Shown: positions 57,876 to 64,000 of the stretch, one piece after another
How the letters are laid out: the number at the start of each line of letters is the position of its first letter
How positions within the stretch are numbered: position 1 is the first letter of the stretch
Assembly (NCBI RefSeq): GCF_001724135.1
Contig: NZ_MEDS01000006.1
Coordinates: 1 to 64,000 of the forward strand
DNA length: 64,000 bases
Reading direction: 5' to 3'
DNA from: Comamonas sp. SCN 65-56
GTDB taxonomy: Bacteria; Pseudomonadota; Gammaproteobacteria; Burkholderiales; Burkholderiaceae_C
The notes under the pieces: generated by a model
Seen by the model: the letters and a program-made list of their open reading frames with translations, nothing else
Database searches by the model: none
What the model was told of the DNA's origin: nothing
Program-made: the position numbers and the translations under genes

Positions 57876-58451
57876 TCAGGGCCTTTTGACCACCAGCGCC
57901 ACGCGCACGCCGTCGTCAGTGACGGTGATCGGCCCGGGCTCCATGCCGAAAAGCGCCATGCGCCGCAGGTCGGCCTGGCTCAGCCGGTACAGCGCCACCT
58001 CGACCAGCGAGAGCTGCAACCAACCCGAGACATATTGCCGCAGGATGTCGACCGTCTGTCCCTTGAGCCCGCCCAGTTGCATCGCCGTGATGTCAAGATG
58101 CGTAGCGTACAGGGCGTGATCCACATCTTCGTAGCGCAGCGCAAATCGCAGGTCAAAACGCGCATCGAACCACCGGTCGGACTGCGGCGCGCGTACCCGC
58201 GCCTGCTGCACTGCCCCCAGCTTGTTGATCTCGGGTAGCAGGTGCAAACGGGGGGCTTGCAGTTCAAGCGCCACCACCCCGGCCACGCCTTCCTCGGCCG
58301 GGAAATGCGGGTCCACCAGCGCCTGCATCTGCGCCAGCGTGAACGTCAATGTGGGTGCCGCGCCCGCCTCGCCAGCATCCGCGCCGTCAGCGGCATGGAC
58401 TCCCAGGCCGACGGCAGCGGCGGTGCAAAACAACAATGCACGTCTGTGCAT
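57876..58451 (-). CDS. DUF1439-like periplasmic protein
   Basis: A 191-residue precursor with an N-terminal signal peptide (MHRRALLFCTAAAVGLGVHA). The mature part (LTFTLAQMQALVDPHFPAEE, DARFDLRFALRYEDVDHALYATHLDI) resembles DUF1439/YceB proteins, which are lipid-binding-like periplasmic or lipoproteins. There is no lipobox in the best position. Function not known. Confidence 0.78.
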   Translation of the reverse strand: MHRRALLFCTAAAVGLGVHAADGADAGEAGAAPTLTFTLAQMQALVDPHFPAEEGVAGVVALELQAPRLHLLPEINKLGAVQQARVRAPQSDRWFDARFDLRFALRYEDVDHALYATHLDITAMQLGGLKGQTVDILRQYVSGWLQLSLVEVALYRLSQADLRRMALFGMEPGPITVTDDGVRVALVVKRP

Positions 58452-58490
58452 GTCCCCGCCCCATTCCCTGACCCGGTACTCTCGACCTCT

Positions 58491-59189
58491 CTAGCCGCGC
58501 GCCGGTATTTGCAGCCCGCGTTCCACCGCCGGGCGCGCCACGAAGGTCGCCAGCACGCGCTCGATCTCGGGGTAGCTGCCCCAGCCGACCAGCTCGCCCG
58601 CGCCATAAAAACCCACCAGGTTGCGCACCCACGGAAAGATCGCGATGTCGGCGATCGAGTACGCATCGCCCACCATCCAGGTGCGGCCCGCAAGGTGCTT
58701 GTCCAGCACCCCCAGCAAGCGCCTGGACTCGGCCACATAGCGATCGCGCGGGCGCTTGTCCTCGAAATCCTTGCCGGCAAACTTGTGGAAAAAGCCCAGC
58801 TGGCCGAACATCGGCCCCACGCCGCCCATCTGCCACATCAGCCACTGCAGAGTCTCGTAGCGCTGCGCCGGATCTTGCGCCAGCAGTTGGCCGGTTTTCT
58901 CCGCCAGATAGACCAGGATGGCGCCCGACTCCCATAGTGCCAGCGGCTTGCCCCCAGGGCCGTTGGGGTCCAGGATGGCGGGAATCTTGTTGTTCGGGTT
59001 GAGCGAGAGAAACGCGGGCGAGAACTGGTCGTTCTTCTCGAAGCTCACGAGGTGCCATTCATAGGGCAGGCCCAACTCTTCAAGCGCAATCGAGGCCTTC
59101 ACCCCATTGGGCGTGGGCAGGGAATACAGCTGCAGGCGCTCGGGGTGCTGCGCCGGCCATTGGGCGGTGATGGGGTGGGTCCAGGTCAT
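58491..59189 (-). CDS. Glutathione S-transferase, YfcG/Ure2-like
   Basis: A 232-residue GST of the nu class. LQLYSLPTPNGVKASIALEELGLPYEW, SLNPNNKIPAILDPNGPGGKPLALWESGAILVYLAEK with the N-P-N glutathione site, and YSIADIAIFPWVRNLVGF are typical. Members have disulfide reductase activity with two glutathiones. ATG 59189 is the start, overlapped by ATGA with the upstream VOC gene, so both are co-translated. Confidence 0.9.
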   Translation of the reverse strand: MTWTHPITAQWPAQHPERLQLYSLPTPNGVKASIALEELGLPYEWHLVSFEKNDQFSPAFLSLNPNNKIPAILDPNGPGGKPLALWESGAILVYLAEKTGQLLAQDPAQRYETLQWLMWQMGGVGPMFGQLGFFHKFAGKDFEDKRPRDRYVAESRRLLGVLDKHLAGRTWMVGDAYSIADIAIFPWVRNLVGFYGAGELVGWGSYPEIERVLATFVARPAVERGLQIPARG

Positions 59190-59611
59190 GGCGTGGTAGG
59201 TCCTTTCTCGGGGCTTGATTCTGCGCCGGCTTCTGGCGGTTGGTGCAGCACGCACAGCTTGTTGCCGCTGGGGTCGCGCAGATAGGCCATGTACAGCGGC
59301 CCATCCACGCCGGTATCGAGCCAGCCCGCGGGATCATCGGTGCGCATGCCACCGGCCGCCTGTCCGGCAAGGCAGGCCGCATCCACATCCTGGGGGCTGA
59401 GCGCGCCAAAGCCCACGGTTCCCACGCTGTTGTGCGACGCGAGCTGGCTGCCGCTGGCCGGGCAAATGCCGAACGTGCCCGAATGGCCGACGTAAAAATA
59501 GCGATCGCCATTGGCGATGCCGGGCGGCAGGCCCAGCGCGCCAAAGAAGGCGTCGTAGAACTGCCGCGACTGTTCCATATCGCTGGCACCGAGCATGACG
59601 TAGCTGTACAT
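59186..59611 (-). CDS. VOC-family protein (glyoxalase/bleomycin resistance fold), copy A
   Basis: A 141-residue protein with two beta-alpha-beta-beta-beta halves: MYSYVMLGASDMEQSRQFYDAFFGALG at the start and YMAYLRDPSGNKLCVLH at the end, where a metal-binding Glu is replaced (Asn-Lys-Leu). The role is not defined, although the coupling to a GST gene suggests thiol or electrophile chemistry. It is a close paralogue of the gene at 59735. Confidence 0.88.
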   Translation of the reverse strand: MYSYVMLGASDMEQSRQFYDAFFGALGLPPGIANGDRYFYVGHSGTFGICPASGSQLASHNSVGTVGFGALSPQDVDAACLAGQAAGGMRTDDPAGWLDTGVDGPLYMAYLRDPSGNKLCVLHQPPEAGAESSPEKGPTTP

Positions 59612-59734
59612 GGAGGGCTCCTGTCAGAAGAAAGCGGGTACGGCTTGCAGTATGGCCCGCAGTCCGGACGCTGAATCCGCCGAAAAGCGCGACACTGCCC
59701 CGCCAGGCGCAGCAATGGCAGCGCAATCCGGCGA

Positions 59735-60124
59735 TCAGGCTGCCTTGGCCGGGCGGTGCGCCAGGCACAACTTGTTGCCCGTCGGGTCGCGCAGATAGGC
59801 CAGATAGATGCGCGCGCCGCCGCCCAGCTCACGCCAGCCGGGCGGGCCCTCGCAGCTCTCGCCACCCGCGGCCACGCCTGCCGCGTGCGCCGCATCGACC
59901 TGCTCGGGCGAGGCGGCGGCAAAGCCGGTGGTCGCGCCATTGCCAAAACAGGCGGGCTCGCCATTGATGGGCGTGGAAATGGCGAAGGTTCCCGCAGCGC
60001 TACGGTAAAAGTAGCGGTTCTTGTTGGCCACGCCCGCGGCGATGCCCAGCGCGCCCAGCAGGGCATCGTAAAAGCGCCTCGATTGCTCCAGGTCGGCAGC
60101 GCCGAGCATGATGTGGCTGAACAT
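59735..60124 (-). CDS. VOC-family protein, copy B
   Basis: A 129-residue paralogue of the neighbouring VOC protein; MFSHIMLGAADLEQSRRFYDALLGALGI and YLAYLRDPTGNKLCLAHRP align directly with it. ATG 60124 is the start. The tandem likely arose by duplication. The substrate is unknown. Confidence 0.88.
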   Translation of the reverse strand: MFSHIMLGAADLEQSRRFYDALLGALGIAAGVANKNRYFYRSAAGTFAISTPINGEPACFGNGATTGFAAASPEQVDAAHAAGVAAGGESCEGPPGWRELGGGARIYLAYLRDPTGNKLCLAHRPAKAA

Positions 60125-60257
60125 GGGGCGGTCTCCGTGCACGAGTTTCAAAGTCGGCAATGGTAGCGGCGGCTTCGGCACGCGGGCGCCGCGGGCGTGA
60201 AGGGCCGGCGAGCCGTCCACGGATAATCGTCAGAGATTCCCCTACGCATCACGCACC

Positions 60258-60842
60258 ATGAGCACTCTTCTTATCGGCCTGGTACTGTTTCTCGGCATGC
60301 ATTCGGTGCGCATCGTGGCCGATGGCTGGCGCGGGCGCGCCATTGCCGGCCTCGGCCCGCTGGCCTGGAAGGGTCTGTACTCCATCGTTTCTCTGGCAGG
60401 CCTGGCGCTGATCGTCTGGGGCTATGCGCAGGCGCGCCAGCAGCCGGTGATGCTGTGGAGCCCGCCGACCGCGCTCAAGCACCTGAACTCGCTGTTCACG
60501 CTGCTGGCCTTCATCTTCGTGGTGGCCGCCTATGTGCCACGCAACGCGATCAAGGCGAAGCTGCACCACCCCATGATTCTGGGCGTGAAGCTCTGGGCCT
60601 TCGGCCATCTGCTGGCCACGGGCAAGCTGGCGGACCTGCTGCTGTTTGGCAGCGTATTGCTGTGGGCCGTACTGGATTTTCGCGCCGCACGCCAGCGCGA
60701 CCGGAACCAGGGCGCGGTCTTTGCACCAGGCAGGGCTGCACCCACCGTACTGACGGTGGTGCTCGGCGCGGCGGCCTGGGTGGCGTTCGCGTTCTGGCTG
60801 CATGCGCTGTGGATAGGCGTGGCGCCGATGGCGCGCGGCTGA
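60258..60842 (+). CDS. NnrU-family membrane protein
   Basis: A 194-residue protein with about six hydrophobic segments. LGMHSVRIVADGWRGRAIAGLG, and LKHLNSLFTLLAFIFVVAAYVPRN followed by HHPMILGVKLWAFGHLLATG, match NnrU, a family related to heme/nitrite-reduction genes and to isoprenylcysteine methyltransferase-like folds. Conserved His in HHPM and GH may bind a cofactor. No denitrification gene is nearby. Confidence 0.9.
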   Translation: MSTLLIGLVLFLGMHSVRIVADGWRGRAIAGLGPLAWKGLYSIVSLAGLALIVWGYAQARQQPVMLWSPPTALKHLNSLFTLLAFIFVVAAYVPRNAIKAKLHHPMILGVKLWAFGHLLATGKLADLLLFGSVLLWAVLDFRAARQRDRNQGAVFAPGRAAPTVLTVVLGAAAWVAFAFWLHALWIGVAPMARG

Positions 60843-60848
60843 ACCCGC

Positions 60849-63761
60849 TCAGCCCAGATGCGGCCCGAGCAGCCCGGCCACCTCGAACATCCCGGCGCTG
60901 CCCTTGCCGAACACCGCGCGCAGCTTGTCGTCGGCGACGATCTGGCGCTTGTCCTGCGGGTTTTGCAAGCCGTGTTCCTTGATGTAGACCCAGAGCTTTT
61001 TCACCGCCTCGGGGCGGCTCACGGCCTCGGGGCCGATCACGGCGGCCAGTGCCGCGCTGGGCGTCTTGCCGCTGGCCGCCGTGGTTTTGCGCGGGGTTTT
61101 GGTTGCGGCTTTTTTGGCCGAGGGTTTCAAGCTTTTTTGGCCTCTAGCGCTTGCTGTACCTGCGTCAGCAGCTCTCGTTTTTGATAGCGCCGTCTTGCGC
61201 GGCGGGTATTTGCTGTCGCGCGGCTCGAACTCGAAGTTGACCTTGCCCGCGCCCGCATCCCACGCCAGGCGCGCCTTGAACGGGCGGCGCGTGCGGTTGG
61301 AGATGAATTTGTCGAGCACATCGGTCTTGCCGGTCGCGAGCAGCTTGGCCATCTGCGCGCGCTCGATCGCCTGCTGCAGGATGATCTTGCCGCTCTTGAA
61401 ACTGCATGTGGGCACGGGCTGCGCGGCGGTGGGCACGGCGCGCGAGCATACGTAGTTGCTGGCGTGCTCATGCACTTCGGCACCACAGGCCGGGCAGGGG
61501 CCCAGCGCCTCGTCGGCGAACGCGACCAGTTCGCCGGTTTCACCCTCGTTCTTGTCGTCGCCAAAGTCGAATTCGAGCTTGAAATTGCTCGCATCCTCGT
61601 CGCGAACGATGGCGATTTCGGCGGTGAAGGGCCAGCCGGCCTTGGAACGAAAACCCGACAGCGGCCCGATGCGCCGCTCGCGCAGCAGTTGCTCGGCCTC
61701 GGCGATCTCGAAGGTACGCCCGGCCGGTGATTTGCCAAAGCCGAAGCCGCAGCCTTCGCCACCATCCTTGCCGGTGCAGGCGTAGCGCCGGTAGTTCTCC
61801 TTCACCACGCCGCCGCAGTTGGGGCAGGGCGCAGAGAGCGTGGCGTAGTCGCCCGGGATGCTGTCGCGGTCGTATTCCTTGGCCTTTTTGACCATGCGCT
61901 CGGTCATCGCGGCGATCTGCTGCATGAAGGCGGCGCGCGAGAGCTGGCCCTTTTCCATCTGCGCCAGCTTGTATTCCCACTCGCCAGTCAGTTCCGCCTT
62001 GCACAGCTCGTTGACCTCCAGCCCGCGCAGCAGCGTCATGAGCTGAAACGCCTTGGCCGTGGGAATCAGCTCGCGGCCCTCGCGCAGCATGTATTTTTCA
62101 GTGAGCAGGCCTTCGATGATGGCCGCGCGCGTGGCGGGCGTGCCCAGGCCTTTTTCCTGCATTGCCTCGCGCAGCTCGTCGTCATCGATCTGCTTGCCCG
62201 CGCTCTCCATCGCGCCCAAGAGCGTCGCTTCAGAGTAGCGCGCCGGGGGCTTGGTTTTCAGGTCCTTGGCCTCGGCCTGGGCCGTGAGCGGTGTTTCGCC
62301 CGGCTGCACCGCCACCAGCGGCTGGCCCTTCTCGCCTTGCTTGCCACCCTCGGTCTCGCTGGCCGCTTCCTTGCCGTAGATCGCGAGCCAGCCGGGGCGC
62401 ACCAGCACCTTGCCCTCGGTCTTGAAATTGTGCTGCTCCACCTTGGAAATGCGCGTGGTGATCTGGTATTCGGCACTCGGGAAGAACACCGCCATGAAGC
62501 GGCGCGCCACCAGGTCGTAGAGCTTTTGCTCGACCTCCGACAGGCCATGGGGTGCCTGCGTGGTCGGGATGATGGCGAAGTGGTCGCTGATCTTGCTGTT
62601 GTCAAAAATCCGGCGGCTGGCGCGCACCATGCCACCCTCCAGCGCCTGGTGCGCGAACGGCGCAAGGTGCCCCTGACCGGACGTGGCCAGCATCTCGAAG
62701 GTCTGGCGCGCCACTGGCAGATAGTCCTCGGGCAGCGCGCGCGCGTCGGTACGCGGGTAGGTCAGCGCCTTGTGCCTTTCATACAGCGCCTGGGCAATCG
62801 AGAGCGTGGTCTTGGCGGAAAAGCCAAACTTGCCGTTGGCTTCGCGCTGCAGGCTGGTCAAGTCAAACAGCAGGGGACTGGCCTGCGTGGTGGGTTTGGA
62901 TTCTTCCGTCACCGTGGCCGGTTGACCGCGCACCGCATCGGCAATGGCAAGCGCCGCAGCCTGGTTCCAGACGCGATCTGCGCGCGCCTCGACGTCGTCG
63001 CCCTTCTTGAACGCCGGGTCAAACCACTTGCCCAGGTATTCACCCGCCTGCGCGGCAAACGTGCCGTGCACTTCCCAGTAGTCGCGGCTTTGGAAGGCGC
63101 GGATTTTTTCTTCGCGCTCGACCACCAGCGAGAGCGTTGGCGTCTGCACGCGCCCGACGGTGGTGAGGAAAAAGCCCCCGCCCTGCGAGTTGAACGCGGT
63201 CATCGCACGCGTGCCGTTGATGCCCACCAGCCAGTCGGCCTCGCTTCTGCTGCGGGCAGCGTCGGCCAGGCCCTGCATCTGCTGCTCGCTGCGAAGCTTG
63301 TCAAAGCCGTCGCGGATCGCCTGCGGCGTCATGCTTTGCAGCCACAGGCGGCGCATCGGCTTGCCAAGGCTGCCCTTGGCACCGCCCGCGTACTGCTCGA
63401 TCAGGCGAAAGATCAACTCGCCCTCGCGCCCCGCGTCGCAGGCGTTGATGAGTTCGGCGACGTCCTTGCGTTTGGCCTGCTTGACGACGGCGGCCAGGCG
63501 GCTCTTGGTCTTGTCCACGGGCTTCAAGTCAAAGCGCGGCGGGATCACCGGCAGGTGAGCAAAGCTCCACTTGCCGCGCTTGACGTCGAATTCCTCGGGC
63601 GCCTGGATCTCGACCAGGTGGCCGACGGCGCTGGTGACGACGTAGCGCTCGTTCTCGAAATGGTCTTCAAACTTGTCGAACTTGCCCGAGGTGGCGGTCA
63701 GGGCACGCACGATGTCCTGCGCGACCGAGGGTTTTTCTGCGATGACGAGAGTCTTGCTCAT
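60849..63761 (-). CDS. topB: DNA topoisomerase III with C-terminal SWIB domain
   Basis: A 970-residue type IA topoisomerase. TOPRIM part MSKTLVIAEKPSVAQDIVRAL and DAGREGELIFR, catalytic Tyr in ALTYPRTDARAL, and two zinc-ribbon repeats (CPNCGGVVKENYRRYAC; CPACGAEVHEH..YVC) are seen. After a Lys/Ala-rich linker the last 70 residues (AAVIGPEAVSRPEAVKKLW, VYIKEHGLQNPQDKRQIVAD) form a SWIB/MDM2 domain, best known from chromatin remodelling proteins and chlamydial topoisomerase I. The linker region around 61123-61187 is encoded by a dispersed repeat without breaking the frame. ATG 63761 is the start. Confidence 0.95.
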   Translation of the reverse strand: MSKTLVIAEKPSVAQDIVRALTATSGKFDKFEDHFENERYVVTSAVGHLVEIQAPEEFDVKRGKWSFAHLPVIPPRFDLKPVDKTKSRLAAVVKQAKRKDVAELINACDAGREGELIFRLIEQYAGGAKGSLGKPMRRLWLQSMTPQAIRDGFDKLRSEQQMQGLADAARSRSEADWLVGINGTRAMTAFNSQGGGFFLTTVGRVQTPTLSLVVEREEKIRAFQSRDYWEVHGTFAAQAGEYLGKWFDPAFKKGDDVEARADRVWNQAAALAIADAVRGQPATVTEESKPTTQASPLLFDLTSLQREANGKFGFSAKTTLSIAQALYERHKALTYPRTDARALPEDYLPVARQTFEMLATSGQGHLAPFAHQALEGGMVRASRRIFDNSKISDHFAIIPTTQAPHGLSEVEQKLYDLVARRFMAVFFPSAEYQITTRISKVEQHNFKTEGKVLVRPGWLAIYGKEAASETEGGKQGEKGQPLVAVQPGETPLTAQAEAKDLKTKPPARYSEATLLGAMESAGKQIDDDELREAMQEKGLGTPATRAAIIEGLLTEKYMLREGRELIPTAKAFQLMTLLRGLEVNELCKAELTGEWEYKLAQMEKGQLSRAAFMQQIAAMTERMVKKAKEYDRDSIPGDYATLSAPCPNCGGVVKENYRRYACTGKDGGEGCGFGFGKSPAGRTFEIAEAEQLLRERRIGPLSGFRSKAGWPFTAEIAIVRDEDASNFKLEFDFGDDKNEGETGELVAFADEALGPCPACGAEVHEHASNYVCSRAVPTAAQPVPTCSFKSGKIILQQAIERAQMAKLLATGKTDVLDKFISNRTRRPFKARLAWDAGAGKVNFEFEPRDSKYPPRKTALSKTRAADAGTASARGQKSLKPSAKKAATKTPRKTTAASGKTPSAALAAVIGPEAVSRPEAVKKLWVYIKEHGLQNPQDKRQIVADDKLRAVFGKGSAGMFEVAGLLGPHLG
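61123..61187 (-). repeat. Dispersed about 55-bp repeat, copy 7, inside topB
   Basis: The minus strand reads ATCAAAAACGAGAGCTGCTG, ACGCAGGTACAGCAAGCGC, then TAGAGGCCAAAAAAGCTTGA, in full agreement with the family. It encodes KTRAADAGTASARGQKS in the linker between zinc ribbons and SWIB domain. Confidence 0.78.
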
Positions 63762-63817
63762 GGATGGGTCTGTAAGCACTTCTACAATGGGCGGCCCCAC
63801 GCGCACGCGCGCGCAGG

Positions 63818-63829
63818 TGTATGCATACA
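63818..63829. promoter_or_regulatory. Palindrome TGTATGCATACA between topB and SET gene
   Basis: A perfect 12-bp palindrome in the divergent topB/SET intergenic region, 20 bases before the SET start codon. It could be an operator of a GntR- or similar dimeric regulator. It resembles the half-site TTGTATGC upstream of the BMP gene. Confidence 0.35.
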
Positions 63830-63849
63830 AGGTAGCAGAGATTTTCACG

Positions 63850-64000
63850 ATGGCCGCTTCCCCCGCTCCCCAGGCTCCGCGCGGACGCCGCATCCAGGTG
63901 CGCCGCTCGGGCGTGCACGGCAAGGGCGTGTTCGCGCTGCAAGCCATCGCCGAGGGCGAAGTGATCATCGAATACGTGGGCGAAGTCATCTCCTGGGACG
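63850..64000 (+). CDS. SET-domain protein-lysine methyltransferase, partial
   Basis: Only the first 50 codons are in the window; the gene runs off the right edge. After MAASPAPQAPRGRRIQ the sequence VRRSGVHGKGVFALQAIAEG and EVIIEYVGEVISWD is the start of a SET domain (SxxHGKGVFA with the AdoMet-binding G-x-G, and EYxGE). SET proteins methylate lysines with AdoMet; bacterial targets are mostly unknown. It is divergent from topB with 88 bases between the start codons. Confidence 0.85.
   Translation, partial: MAASPAPQAPRGRRIQVRRSGVHGKGVFALQAIAEGEVIIEYVGEVISWD

Overview
The window looks like a chromosomal segment of a GC-rich betaproteobacterium of the order Burkholderiales, most likely family Comamonadaceae. 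Grounds: methionine synthase split into two genes, an SAH riboswitch before the cobalamin half, a TorF porin-glnK-amtB nitrogen cluster, an lplT/alr/radA neighbourhood, a SWIB-tailed topoisomerase III beside a SET-domain gene, and a family of about 55-bp dispersed palindromic repeats. Genus cannot be fixed from the sequence alone.

Region 1 (1-6368) is a chromosomal integron. A tyrosine integrase gene of the IntI class lies on the plus strand and carries one in-frame TAG. Upstream of it, on the minus strand and pointing away, lie six gene cassettes separated by recognisable attC sites. The cassettes are visibly AT-richer than the rest. They encode a DUF6998-like possible nuclease with a small partner, a DUF6338-like membrane protein with a 57-residue Pro/Gly-rich peptide, a coiled-coil membrane protein, a DUF4062/TIR-like protein with a winged helix, a GHKL ATPase joined to an HExxH zincin domain, and a Cys-rich small membrane protein.

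Region 2 (6381-38983) is mostly core genome: GST, comM, a nitrogen operon (porin, glnK, amtB) with a possible sigma-54 promoter, a ProQ/FinO protein, a PAS histidine kinase paired with a REC-PAS-GGDEF-EAL regulator, lplT, alr, radA, ilvE, an LPS glycosyltransferase and O-antigen ligase pair, mnmE, apt, a Kef-type antiporter divergent from a kdsD-kdsC-lptC-SDR operon, an RRM protein and dinG.

Region 3 (39215-43799) is the most distinctive metabolic locus: a BMP-type binding lipoprotein, a Rieske-type oxygenase subunit that has lost its Rieske cluster ligands, a reductase that carries an extra Rieske domain at its N-terminus, and a GST. This is the architecture of the NdmC/NdmD/NdmE N-demethylase complex of methylxanthine degradation, so a purine or other N-methyl demethylation role is inferred.

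Region 4 (43924-64000) holds an SAH riboswitch with a visible translational switch before the C-terminal metH half, galE, an MBL hydrolase, a 159-bp imperfect palindromic element, FHA and PP2C signalling genes, sucCD, argC, the N-terminal metH half on the other strand, recQ, an Fsr-like exporter, GST and VOC genes, nnrU, topB with a SWIB tail, and the start of a SET-domain gene cut by the window end. No rRNA, tRNA, CRISPR array, transposase or prophage was seen, and no gene-free stretch exceeds 300 bases.
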